A DNA stretch of 64,000 nt from NCBI GenBank assembly GCA_024663395.1, contig JANFAH010000049.1, positions 310,001 to 374,000 on the forward strand, given 5' to 3'. The notes beneath the pieces are model-generated. The model was given only the letters and a program-made list of their open reading frames with translations. It had not been told where the DNA came from and did no database searches. The position numbers and the translations under genes are program-made. Below are positions 9,732 through 21,179 of this stretch, one piece after another. Every line of letters begins with the position of its first letter. Position 1 is the stretch's first letter. Source of the stretch: Pisolithus tinctorius (lineage: Eukaryota > Basidiomycota > Agaricomycetes > Boletales > Pisolithaceae).

Positions 9732-10277
9732 ATATCAACTGCGACACGGTCACTTGGACTTGGACAATGACAGAAGAGTCTATAACATTTTCACGCATTC
9801 CCCAGACACCACGTACACCACAGATCCGGACGCCGTCACAGCTCCATGCCCTGCGCCGGTTTTTCCTCTCCACTTTCCTGGGCCCCATCCATCGACATTT
9901 CTGCCTCCTGACACCACGGACGGTATTGATGGCTACTATGTCATCACAGTAGGACAGGAAGTTGGCATTTTTTTTCAATGGTCAGTTCCACTTTCAGATA
10001 ATATTTATCTATACAGCTAACAATCAGAAGGCTGGCGGTTCAGGCGCATGTCACTGGCGTGCCTGACAATAGTCATAAGAGGTTCAAGACGTTTGCCGCA
10101 GCACTGCAAGCTTATACTACCAACTACAACGAAGGACTGGTGTATGCGACTCCAGTTCCTAACAGCCCATTTTGGCCCAAGTCTTTAGATGATATCCTCG
10201 GTCACATGGAGCCTTCTTCCACGGCCAGTAGTTCTGACGAGCTGTGGTCCCAAGTAGCTAAAGCTGAATTACTGTAG
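9732..10277 (+). CDS. Host gene exons 2-3: viroplasmin/RNase H1 N-terminal-like domain protein
   Basis: Exon 2 starts after the TACAG acceptor at 9731 and ends at 9980; a 50-bp intron (9981-10030) follows; exon 3 is 10031-10277 ending in TAG. Spliced, the frame gives a Pro/Thr-rich leader and then YYVITVGQEVGIFFQW, a HVTG turn, SHKRFKTFAAALQAYT and a PNSPFWP motif. This resembles the caulimovirus viroplasmin/RNase H1 N-terminal fold, which binds RNA-DNA hybrids and recurs in hypothetical proteins of Agaricomycetes. The first part of exon 2 is also open in another frame that matches the phase of exon 1, so a frameshift is possible. Upstream lies element A, so the full gene now has an 8.2-kb intron. 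Family call by motif recall only. Confidence 0.6.
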
Positions 10278-10554
10278 ATAAATTGTGTCAATGCAATTAT
10301 GTGATACACCTCCATCCAGCGAGAGGACCCCTTCATAGCTTACAACCTGGTCTTGAGTTGAAATGGAAGTGGCCAGTAATTCGTCGTCAGTGGTTACTTG
10401 TATACATTGTGCAAGTTGCTAGGTGGTATATCCTTTGAGTATTGCTAAAGACTCCTACTCATGATATGTACTAGCATATGTAGGTATTCTGTTATAGATG
10501 TAGTGTGTACATGCTCCGGATGAAGGTATGTACATAGATTGGCAGTCACGAGAC

Positions 10555-10805
10555 TCACAAAATATGGTGTTCGCTATGGTGTTCGCTATGATGCGCTGGC
10601 TCTCCATCGCATTCTCGAGACACTAACGTTAAGCCAGGTGCACGCCAGGCACTTATCAAGTTAGAATATACATGTAGTACCGAGATCTCAGGGTTATCTG
10701 CGCTCGATAGAGGCATATGGATCGCAAGGCTTACAAAACATGGTGTTCGCTATAGTGTTCGCTATGGAAATGTTTGGATTTCCATTTTGTTCTCGAGCCA
10801 CCACA
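10555..10805 (+). repeat. Imperfect direct duplication with GGTGTTCGCTAT units
   Basis: A block around 10560-10625 and another around 10738-10805 both contain a doubled TGTTCGCTAT motif followed by a CATT...TTCTCGAG stretch. No gene is evident. The whole stretch 10278-10876 otherwise shows nothing recognisable. Confidence 0.5.
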
Positions 10806-10876
10806 TATTATAACTGCTTCTACATACTGGCATGCAATGGCAGGATCATGGGCGCAGAAATATATCATATTTGAAT

Positions 10877-11248
10877 CTATGTATCAGCATGTAGTAGCGA
10901 CATCTCAAAGAACTTCACTTCCGAAGCTACATTAACACACATGTCATAGAAACTTCCTAACGAGGTGGAAGGCACTTCCATCTGCGCACCATGAGAAATC
11001 CTACGAAGGCAGGATAAAATCTCCTTTCCTTCCTCGATATGGACCCTCATTCCTGCCCAGAAGCGACTGAGCGCTGCAGGATCAGACTTCGAGCATACAG
11101 ATTCCTTCAAGATCTCCAACTCATCTGGCCATCGGTCTTCTGGCTGCCAGTCCACACACCATAGCTCTATAGCATGCCTGATGGGAGTGAGAGTTTCCGC
11201 CAATGGAGCAGCAGTACGCTTGATGGGAGCGAGAGTTTCCGCCGACAC
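10877..11248 (-). CDS. Open frame of unknown function, about 123 codons, no ATG
   Basis: The frame encodes a mixed helical composition with a WCVDWQPEDRWPDELEIL segment. Its N-terminus contains a duplicated LAPIK/LTPIR-type motif from a short direct DNA repeat (about 11160-11245). It begins without an ATG, so it may be an internal exon or chance. I do not recognise it. Confidence 0.25.
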   Translation of the reverse strand: MSAETLAPIKRTAAPLAETLTPIRHAIELWCVDWQPEDRWPDELEILKESVCSKSDPAALSRFWAGMRVHIEEGKEILSCLRRISHGAQMEVPSTSLGSFYDMCVNVASEVKFFEMSLLHADT

Positions 11249-12756
11249 AGCAGTCTGCCGAGAGCACTTTGATGATTCTCGCTGCCTGTAACATCAGATC
11301 AGCGGCACCTCATTCAAAGTTGCGAGGAACGCCTACTGGAGTCTTGTCCTACAAACCACGCAGTATGTTTTATTGGGTCAAAAATTGTTGGTACTCGCCC
11401 TGTACTTACCTTGCAACTCAGAGGCATGCCTTTTCATTCTGTGCCTTGCGGACCCTGTGTAATAGCATCAGAGAGCCAACTGCGTGGATGGGTGATTATA
11501 CGTACCCAGGCTTTGAGAACCAACATTGAGTAGCGAGCCACTGACGATCACTACGGTCTGACTGCGAGCATTTAGCCTTGGATGGTTTCTTCTTCACTGT
11601 AAATATTTAGCCATGCTTCGAAAGGGCAAGTCAGTTTGTATAAAAGACTTACTTGAAGCATGCAGTGATTGACAGACTTTGGATAAGCCAACTATGCTAC
11701 TTAGTTCCTGACTTAGCTCAGGTATAAACATATGTAAATACCTCGTGGTAATGGAGGGCATGGGCACCCGCACTCAACCCCTATTTTCTAAATGAAATAT
11801 CGTAAGCTTCTCGAAAACACTACATGTACACAGCGGGAATTAAGCGTTTGGACCAGCCACGCTCTATACGTCTGTACGCTGAATGTGTGATACACGTTTA
11901 TCAGTTTTATGGGTACAGTCAAATACCCATCTTCCTCTCATTTCCACCCACCTGCTAACAATATGCTGCAAGCGTTGGAATCAGCTCCACGAAATTCTTC
12001 GTTGTCTCAATCATGGTGTGTCGCAACTGTCATTGTGACTGAGCATAGTTGACATGTGTATTTGAATGCTTACTATTGCCCATAGGTATTCAGCAAATTT
12101 CGCGCGAATTTCTCTGAGCTGATGCTCATGCTATGACTCGACGCATTCCTGCTGGGTAGAGGCACTCTTGCTTGGTATCCCGGTAGGTCTAACTGTTGCT
12201 GATCTATCCCGAGCGTAGTTGTGGCATGTACCACGTAGCTGGTGCAAGACCACCACACCACTCAAAGGTCATATAAAGTATGGATATTGGATGTTCTTGG
12301 TAAGTAACTCATCGACGGTACAACAGTGATGAACCATACATTGTAGTTCCAGGTACCCTATACTGTGCATCGTCCACTGGTAGAACCCTATCTCACCACC
12401 ACACGCACATGATGCAATATGGTGCGGCGTGATCATGTGTTGCGGTGTTGCATGCCTCTGTTCCACAAAATTATCTGAAGGTACTATCTGTTGTCTGGTT
12501 TTGGTGTGGCAACATGGCTTACAACTGAGACTCTAGGTGCCCCGAATGTATGGTGTTGTCGGCTGCATCCATGTGATTCAAATGCAAGGCATGTGCGACG
12601 TCAATCAATAAATATTGTGTTGTGCTGATGTCATGGTGATATTGGACTGTCGAGTGGCGTGAATGATCAACGCATATCCTGCCAGCGTGAAAATATTCTG
12701 GTGCGTCAGTGTCTTCCTCTCAGACCTCTCCCCTCCACTCTCATAGTACTGTTAGT
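11249..12756. other. Intergenic stretch without recognised features
   Basis: Several short open frames occur on both strands but none has a familiar motif, a supported start or good splice signals. CpG content is normal here, unlike in the region after 25 kb. Confidence 0.4.
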
Positions 12757-14901
12757 ATGAACCATGCTGGCGATGATTCTCAACCGTCTGATATGGCTCC
12801 GTCTAATCCTATTTCATTTCTTGATATGCTCAACAGTGAAGATAACCCCCTCACCGGCCTTAGTTATGGTAATATATATTTTGCTTCCATTGAATTTTTC
12901 ACTCAACTGCATGAGCCCAGCAGGTGCATCCGCTCGTAACGAGACAACCATGTTAATCCCTGTGAATAATTTGTCAGTCACATACTTCCATCCATATCAT
13001 AGACGGTGTCCCTGACCTTACCTCAGCGTGTCTTCAACATATAGACTGTCGTTCGGCCTGCCCGCCACCAACGTTCCACCAGTCTATTACACTTGGCCAA
13101 CCTCCGGTCTACCCAGTGGCCTGGACGCTACCTCAGTTTGGCCAGTCTCTTCACTCAACGAGCTGCAGACTGCTGAGGCAAGTTTGTGCGCAAGCAATGT
13201 ACCCGCTGGTCACCTCAGTGGCCTGGTCACTACCTCGGCTTGGCCAGCCTCTTCACTCAACAGGCTACAGAATGCGGAGGTAAGGTCGAGCTCAATCGAC
13301 ATGTCAACTGCTGGTCAATTCAGTGGCCTGGGTACTGCCTCGACTTGGACTTCCTCCTCCCCCAACAGACTACAGAGCAACAAGCACACAATCAACCCTG
13401 TCACAAGCTTTGTCGAGAATGTGAAATCCTCAGCAAATAGTTCCTCCTGGTGTGCTCGGAATCCTGGGGTTCCTGTCCAACCTATCAAAGCACAGGCGCT
13501 GCGCCTCCTTTCGACTGCCGAGGAATCCTCTCGCTCATTAATGAAGGAGGACAAGGCCAAGTGAGTGAAGGAACTCCATGACGCACTCGAGAGTTTCCTC
13601 CACTCTCAGAATGCGAAGCTTGAAGCCATTGCTGCAGCCAACAACGTTACTTTTGACCACGTCAAGGGCCTCATCAACACGAAGACCAACTATCACCACA
13701 GCTGCCGTGCCATGCTACAGAATGCCCTGGTCCACGCCAAATCACTCAAAGTCAATACAGGTAAGTATACTTGACTGTACCATTATACGAGTGCTAACAA
13801 GCAAGTCCAGATTGCCCTGTTGGAGAGAAGCTACCCATGGCGTGACTTCAAGAGTTGGTCAAGGTCGATTTAGAGGCGCATCCGCTCTCACAAAGTGAAG
13901 AAGAACTACTCATCGAGAAACTTCAAGAATATCGTGAGCTCAAGATGCGTGGCACCCACATGAACAACACTGTGACGGCACACAATGTCAATTACATGGT
14001 AGATAGGATCACCAAGGAGGTATGTTGCACTTTACTTATGAACTTCTTCATGGTAAGGATGATCCACAGCTCGAAAACCTTCATGACCGAACTGGCATAT
14101 ATGCCACATTATTTGTCATGCGTGGCCATGTCAATGACACCATCCAGTCCACATGGACTGCAACCAACAACTCAGCAGACTTCTGGCAGGATGTCATCCA
14201 ACAGCCAGTTGCTGACATCGCACACAAGTATGAGCAGTGGGCATGTACTCAGGGTCAAAGTAAGTTCATTCAGCATTAGGTGACAGCTGCTCAACCATAG
14301 GCCCAGATATTGTGGAGCACGATAACCTTGCGAGCGTCAGGAAACAAGTAACCAAGACGATTTTGGATGGTCTCAGTGGGTGCCTCGGAGCAGTGTTTTC
14401 CATAAAACTGCACTAAACATTGCCACAGGACAAGCCACAAACAAGAGGAACATCATAATGAATTATCTCAATTATGAGCGCAGTATAATCCTGGCATATG
14501 GTGTCAAGCTGGTTGGCTGGCCTACCGATGTCAAGTTTGTTAATCCATCGAGTATCGGTGTTATATCCGAGGTGATCAGACTACGAGATGCACTCTGCTC
14601 CGGTGCATGCTTTTGGAAAAAGCTTTCGAAGTGCGAGCGACAGGAATTTTTGGCGCAGTGGGAGAGCCGAGTCACCGCAGGTGAGGCAGTGCTTAAACCA
14701 CGCAAGAAAAGAGCAGATGTGGGTGTATCGCACAAGCGCAAGGCACCCAGTGGTGCAGAGCTGTCTGCAGACAAGGAGAACAGGTCGGAGGGCCCACCCA
14801 GAAAGAGGTTGCATGGATCACGCAAGAGAACACTCCCGAAAAGCGTTGAATTCATTCAAGACACAGATGATGATGATAACGAGGAAGACCTGGACGATTA
14901 G
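12757..14901 (+). pseudogene. Six-exon gene of unknown function with basic, KR-rich C-terminus; two in-frame TGA
   Basis: Likely exons are 12757-12868, about 13027-13760, 13811-14019, 14070-14259, 14301-14375 and 14429-14901. The last four introns (50, 50, 41 and 53 bp) have clean GT-AG ends and keep phase; the first junction is unresolved. The product has a Ser-rich N-terminus with three copies of a SGL..TSxWPxSSLNxLQ-like repeat, a central helical part (HDALESFL...NALVHAK), a segment YATLFVMRGHVNDTI, then MNYLNYERSIILAYGVKLVGWP, and a Lys/Arg-rich tail ending in Asp/Glu. I recall similar unnamed families in Agaricomycete genomes but know no function. TGA at 13562-13564 and 13843-13845 break the frame; the first is consistent with CGA to TGA. 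Confidence 0.6.
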
Positions 14902-14979
14902 CTTGCGTACTCTTGCTAATACATAATGTGTCGAGAGTTGTTATACATACAAGAAATCTGTTAACAGTAATGTATAATG

Positions 14980-15620
14980 TGTTGTGGACACTGGACAACA
15001 GTGAGCTTGCTGTAGGCAACAGCAAGCATGGGTGGAGCATCCACTGTCAGTGTGTCGCCATTGACTGCCAATGTCAGACATAAATAGATACATTATGATA
15101 ATTATAAATACTAGCAAGTGATGGTAATGGTACTATTCATCGCCGCCAGGCCACCTGCATGTAAGGTAAAGAAAATGCGACACTAATAGGTGCACAGTCA
15201 AGGGAGATATGTGCAAAACACGAGCTTGTCGTTGGTAACAACGAGTGCGAGGGGGCACAAGGGGCAGCAGCTGTCACCGACAACCGCTGATGTCATAAAA
15301 CTATAAATACAACAACAACATTACAAATACATCATGTGCAGGGTAGCGCTTTCCGACATCGCCATTTGGCGGTAGCTGGTAACAAATAGAACGGTCACGT
15401 GTTCCCGAGTAAGGTAAAGAAAGTCCGAGGCAAATTGGTACACAATTGGGGGAGATATACACAAAATACAAGCTCGTCATGGGCAACAGCGAGCACGGGA
15501 GGGCGGCAACTGCCACCGACGTCAGCCGAGATCGGCAACGAGCACGAGGGGGTGTGGGGGGGGGGGGGGGGTGGCCATTGCCACCGACGTCAGATGGCAT
15601 AAATAGAGTACTATTTCCTC
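14980..15620 (+). repeat. Three or four diverged copies of a GC-rich unit ending in CATAAATA
   Basis: Related blocks begin with AGCTTG/AGCTCGTC near 15003, 15222 and 15471, continue with an AACAGCGAGCA-like stretch and a TGCCACCGACGTCAG-like stretch, and end in ATAAATA near 15082, 15302 and 15601. The last includes a run of 17 G. No coding frame stands out. The repeated 'GTCAG...CATAAATA' ends look like promoter-type sequence, but that is a guess. Confidence 0.5.
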
Positions 15621-15771
15621 TGGGCTACTGGAGTACTACACACTAAGAACAATTATTATTGAAGAGATATTGAAGGAGGCAGAAAGTATAGTATTTTCCC
15701 TCTATTAAGAGGGTGTCACATGCATTATTATCACCTCTAATAAGATTGGCAGGGTGGGAATCACAGGTGTG

Positions 15772-16693
15772 TGTCATATCCATGACTCTCAGACTCAGTC
15801 CCAGTCCAGTCCGGACCCCTAGCCCCTATCTCCAGTCAAGTCCGGTCCCAGTCCAGCCTAGAAAACCTAATTCCGGCCTAGAGAACTCAACTCCAGCCCT
15901 AGGAAACCCAACTCCGGTCTAAATAACTTAAGTCCGGTGTTTTACCCCTATCCCCGGTCCATTTCGGCCTCTCGGCCTTGCGCTGCTCCACCCCAGTCCT
16001 CCCAGGTCTATGTCTGGGTCACCCGGACATAACTCCGGTCTGTTTCCCTTTGTTTGTACTATATTTAGTCTAGCCCGTTCATCAGACTTTGCTTACTGTA
16101 CAATCCTGTGTCCGACCCTGGTTATGCTGGTCACCCGGACTTTGGCTATTAGCCTCGGTACAGCCACTATGGCTATCCACTCTCTTGCTAATCTTCTTGC
16201 TAATAGCTTATTAACAAGTCCGGCTCTATGTTTGTTATCCCGGACCGGCCTCATGTATTTAACCCCTGTACATACTTCATAGCACCCCAGTCAGAATATC
16301 AACTAAGTATTACCCTCAACTCCATATTACCCCTCGAGTCTACTCTATAGCTAAGGCCGAGCCTTAAGCTATCACCGACCCCTGTCCCGGACCTCTCCCC
16401 AGCTTGCATAAGGGTACAGCACATAAGCTGAGACCAAGGGAGGTAGATCCAACCCTGGACCGGCTTTCCCCTGTGCGCACTCCAACACCAGTCGGTTTCC
16501 CATGCTACCGGTCTTGTTCCCATGCTACCGGCCTTAAGTCCGGTCCTCCGGACTTAGCCCCTGACCTCCGGCCTTGACTCTGGTCCCACCGGACTTGGCC
16601 CCTGTCTCCCGGCCTTGATTCTGGCCACTCGGACTTAGCCCCTGTCACCCGGTCTTGAAGCCTGGTCACCCGAGGGTAAACCTGTACTTCACA
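15772..16693 (+). repeat. Solo LTR, family LTR2
   Basis: 922 bp from TGTCATATCC to ACTTCACA, matching the LTR2 copies at 57891-58792 and 47177-50535. It is rich in repeated CCGGACT/CCGGCCT motifs. TATTTAA near 16256 and CAGTCAGAATATC about 40 bp later resemble the LTR1 promoter layout. Flanks GTGTG and ACTTG differ, so there is no target duplication; one side was probably lost. It abuts the truncated pol of the next element. Confidence 0.85.
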
Positions 16694-18601
16694 ACTTGAT
16701 GCGATCTTTAATCATGTCTATGACTTGGGCATGTATCGCATTCAGGATAGGGATATTGCATTGGACCCAAGGCATGTGCGGAATCGTAGGAATCTTTACT
16801 GGTGGAAAATACCGTTCGTCTAGGTGTCCACACTCTGTAATGTCCCAAGTGAATGCGAGCTCATGGACCGAAACGAGCCAAGTTACAAGTTTAAGTTCTT
16901 CTGGCCAAAGCCAATCTGCAGGATTGAGGTCAAGTTCTGCGGCCCGTTCGGCAGTGAAGCGGATGCCCAGAGCGAAGTCTGGTGGATGGGTTGGAAGTGG
17001 TTGGAGACCAGTGAGCAGGTCGTCAGGCAGGCTGCACACGATGTGGTATTCTTCTGCCATCGGGGCAGGTACTGTCCGAACCTTCTTGGCAACTGGCTTG
17101 TAAACGAGGGTGCAAACCACAGGATCTAGTTGATAAACACTGCCAAATGCGGCTATAGCAGAGGGGTTTAGTATTGTCTGAGTGGAAGAGAGGAAAGCAA
17201 AAGCAGGCGAGGGTATTCCAGTGGGTATGTTCTGCAGTACGGGTGCTGTGGGCGAAGAGAAGTTCGTCAAAGTAAAGGCTAATGATGAGACTGTAGGACT
17301 GAGGAATGGATAACAGTGGCTAAATAGGACACAGGATGTCTTAGTAGGCTCTCCCCGACCATTTGGTGGATCATCGATACTCAAAAACCCCATTCGACTA
17401 TACTTTGGTGGCTATGGCAGTGCTTGCCACACTTGCAGCGCGGACAGCCCTCGCGCCACGGGCGTGTGGGCAAAGTGTACTCACGGCTGTCGTTCGGGTC
17501 TTGGAGAGTGATCCACTGTCCGCCATCAGGATAATTGTTTGTTACTGCAGGGTGTCCGAGGAGCATGTCGAAATTGGCATGTTCAATCACCTGAACCTGG
17601 AGCATGACTGGGCTGGCGCCGAAGTTGAGTTTCAGGTTCTCCAGTATGCCTACAGTAGTGTCTTTAGACATGTTAGCAGACGTCATAGTCATGAGATGAT
17701 CGCAGCGCAATGGGAGTCCGATCTTTTCCCAAACGTGCCTGGGCATGGTGATGATTTCCGAACCGGAATCTAGTATGCAGTTGATTGTGACGTCGGTCCC
17801 GGGGACCTTGGCTTTGATGCAGCAGAGCGGCAGAGTGTGGTGAGCTACGATGGAGCCGTCGTCACTGTGGATAACGTGGTCTCTGTATTCACATGCAGTT
17901 CTTTGAGGATTGCGGCCAGTCAGTTCATTCACCTGTACTCCTTCTTCATCGTCGCTATGAACTACCTCAATCTTGTTTGTGGTGATGCGTTTCGCCATGG
18001 TGATGTCTCTGAACTGTTTGCGAAACTCTGGGGCTACTGCAAATAATTCTTTGACTGGCATGGCAACGCTGGTTTCAAGTATGCGCTCCACGATATGCTT
18101 GGGTGTGGCTTTGTCTTCGAGAGGGAACGAGTAATGATACTGGTTTTGATTGCAAGCTGCTGGGTACAGTGTCTGCGATGGAACAATTGCCATGGGAACA
18201 GGATCCTTGCGCATGGGCGTTGGAGCCAGATTAGTCGGAGGAACATATGGTTTCGTAGCGGTGGACATTGGAGCAGGTGCAGAGGGATTGGATGCCTGGC
18301 GAGCAGCACATGAACTTTGAACACCAGGGGAAATGATTTCCTCTTCAACAGTGGCTGTGCATGGGTCGACTCATGGAGGGTTGGCAGGACGTGCTGCGGG
18401 TCGAGCTGTGATTTCAACTCTGTCGAAGTGGGCTTTCTTTCTGTGGGGAATGACTGCTCCCTTGTTACCTTTATCCGCTTGGTTGGTAGCCCAAGCTTGA
18501 GCGACATATGTTTGGAAGTCAGGGTCGGCTAAGTCTGCGACAGGTTCATCGGCATCTTGGACGGTGTTTAAGAAGGCAGAAGGCTGGATCTCCAACTGCA
18601 C
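16694..18601 (-). pseudogene. Protease and start of pol of a second type of LTR element (element G), truncated
   Basis: Minus strand, continuing the gag at 18568-20049 with frame changes near 18580, 18360 and 17390. The frame from 18268 carries an aspartic protease: CILDSGSEIITMP (catalytic DSG) and MLLGHPAVTNNY. A Cys/His-rich CPRCKCGKHCHSH follows, then a linker with DPVVCTLVYKPVAKKV and a final VKIPTIPHMPW block that in such elements precedes reverse transcriptase. The frame stops where the solo LTR2 begins (16693), so RT, RNase H and integrase are missing. This is a different lineage from elements A, C, D and E. Confidence 0.75.
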
Positions 18602-20049
18602 GTCAATTTCGGGATGAGCAATGCAGAAGAGGTTGGCGGTGCCTTGCGTGGAGCAGCAGGAGTCGCAGCGTGCATGCTGGCCTGGTCTCTGTCAGCCATG
18701 ACGTGGTCAACAGCCTCTCTCAGTGAGTTACATTCAGGGAAATGTGGGATTCGGCTCCCGTCTGCCAGATAGAGACAGTTGTCTGTACCTCTCGTGATCT
18801 TACCAGCGTGGATATAAACTTCAACAAGTGCGCACATCCTCATCCAGTGGTTGGGGTCTGCACAGAAACCGCAACCAGGTCTGCGTTGCTGTGGCAGAGG
18901 CTGCATCTGGAAGTTGTATTCCTGTTTAACAACAGTACTGGCAGGTGGCACCTGCGGCATGTAAGCCAATGAGGGAGGTGCAGCTGGCAAGGCCGCGGTA
19001 CCCATCGTCAGTACCGTGCTATGAAGAGCGGATCCTGTCAGAAGGAACTTGGCGGCTTTGATGACTTCTGTGAGCGGGTATGGATCGTCAGGGTGGAGGT
19101 CGGTGCGGACTATAGAGAGTCAATGATGAATACAATCTGCAATGGCCTTCGGGAAGCCATTCAGGAACATGGAATCCTGTTCCATCTCTGCAAGCTTTTT
19201 AGTTTTAATGAGGAGGGCAGAAATCTTAGTGAATTTCTGCTGGTATTCTCCAAGGTCATCCTGGTTCCGCATAGGCTTGGACTGATATTCCTCGACGAGG
19301 TACTGCAGATCTGCGTGGCAATAGCGGTTGTCACCCTCGCAGCCAGGGTACAAACCCTTAACAGCGACTACAAAGGCATCCCAGTTGTCGGCCGTGGGAG
19401 CAGCTTCCAGAAGCGTTTGCCAGACCTCGGCTTCTTCGAGGTCAGCATAGCGGATTGCAGCTCTGATCTTGCCACGGTCATCAAGAGCAGCGAGAGTACC
19501 AAGGAAGTCGATGTCTTTGAGGTAGCACAGAAGCTGCGCAGGAGAATCTCCGCTAAATTTAGGTGAGTTTTGTGTTCTGCAGAGTGGCATCTGAAACTGA
19601 GGATTAGCCATTGGTGGGTTAACCTGTGGTGGCGATGCCGGATTGGTAATGGGTGGAATGGGTATTGGTTGTGGGTGCGAAGCAGTTGGTATAGTGTGCG
19701 AGCGAGCTGGCGGAAGCGTTGGTGGGTTACTAATTGGCTGATGGGTGGTCTGCGACCGAGTGAGTGGTTGCGGCAGTGTGGTGGATGGAACTGAGAGTCT
19801 GGGTATAGATTCGGAGGTGTCAAAGAGACGGGAAAAAGAGGGTGTCGGTGATGATGAATCAGATGATGTGATGGGTGTTAAAGGTGATGGTGGGGTTTCG
19901 GGCCTTCGGGGGGTCGAGTGGATAAAGCCACTGGGAAAATCAGGGGCAGTGAGATCTAGGTGATCCGACGCGACAGATATCTGATCTGCCGAAATATCAG
20001 GAGGAGTGATCGTGGGTAGTACCCACGGAATGTCAGCAGGTAATTGCAC
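18568..20049 (-). pseudogene. gag: Gag of element G, frameshifted
   Basis: ATG at 20049. A long Pro/Ser/Thr-rich N-terminus is followed by a gag core (FSGDSPAQLLCYLKDIDFLG, IRAAIRYADLEEAEVWQTL, KGLYPGCEGDNRYC, EYQQKFTKISALL), then a zinc knuckle C-x2-C-x4-H-x4-C (CGFCADPNHWMRMC, near 18865). A TGA near 19120 interrupts the frame within a HH*LSIVRTDLHPDDPYP context that fits a former CGA. Composition and CpG content are normal, so this element is less decayed than those after 25 kb. Confidence 0.75.
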
Positions 20050-20233
20050 GTGATCCAGTGTTACGGGTGAAACAGGGCGGAAAATGTTGGAGTCTTCTGA
20101 CAGGTTGAGATTGCGAAAGTGCAGGCGTAAATTTTCTAGTTCAGTGCGTTCGGCGGTGTGCCTGAGCGACCTTCTGGAAGCGACAGCAGAATCCCTCGCG
20201 GTGGGCTCCAGTTGTAGGAAAAGTCCAAGTAGC

Positions 20234-20867
20234 TGTATAATACAAGCTAGATGGCTTAGATAACAACAATAATAAATGAAGGGAACGAATTGCTTGTCCC
20301 AAGGGATTCTGGACTGTCGAGACTAGAAGGTGAGACCCAGCACTTTGTAGCAGTAGTGGTTCGTGACGTGTGCAGCGTGGTCTGCAGGATAGTACTGGCG
20401 ATGCGAGCGGTGCAAGCGGTATACGTAGTTCGTGTGCGGTGGAATGCGAGACGTGTGGTGTAGACAAAGTGTAAAGGAAACTCGTGGTGACCTTCCGAGT
20501 GCCAAAAGGTATCCTTCTGTACCTAAGTACAGGGCTTTATAGTCCGGACAAACCCGGAACCTAAGTAAGACAGGGTACAGTAAAGGAAAGCCACGCAACA
20601 GCACGTACACAGAGGACAGGCCATAACAGAGGCCAAGGGTATACTACAAGCACTAAAGGAATAGAGACCGTGATAAGAGAAAGAGTCTGAGGAAAAACAA
20701 CAACCGGAGCACAGTGGCCGCAGGTACAGCATTGTGCAAGAGGGAGCGAGGGTGTGGGAAGGTAGCACGTGAACAACGGTGAACGCGAGAGGGGAGCAGA
20801 TGTAACAGTAGTCACAGAACGGTTAATGATAGGGGCTTATGTGTCCAGGGAATGCGGATTCCTCACA
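20234..20867 (-). repeat. Probable 5' LTR of element G
   Basis: On the minus strand this 634-bp block begins TGTGAGGAATCC and ends TATTATACA, just upstream of the gag leader. It has a TATAAAG box near 20540. The other LTR is not in the window because the element is truncated at 16693, so the borders rest on TG...CA ends only. 20050-20233 would be the leader of the gag gene. Confidence 0.5.
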
Positions 20868-21179
20868 ACGGCTTCAAGGCGAACTGTGAGTACACCACCC
20901 GTTAGTGGTTGTACATGAATAAACCAGATGCCTTGTGTATTCAGTGCAATCCTGGGCATGATTGCGATACTTTGTAGATGGAACCAGAGATATCTAGTTA
21001 CAGCTGCACCATATTTATGCTAGTCCTTGGCTAGTCCTCAGAATTCATTGCACTTCGTAGTATATCTATTGCAAATAACTAGGTGACATTGTAGCTGCCA
21101 GCCTTAGACTTGTGACATCACAACTCCCACATAGCTGCATCAAGTCAGTTTATGACTGGTAACTGAATATCCTGTCGTG

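Noticed and set aside
1120..15771. Shared 16-base word GTGGGAATCACAGGTG at about 1126 and 15756
   Set aside because: Could be a remnant of a common repeat, but no similarity extends beyond it.
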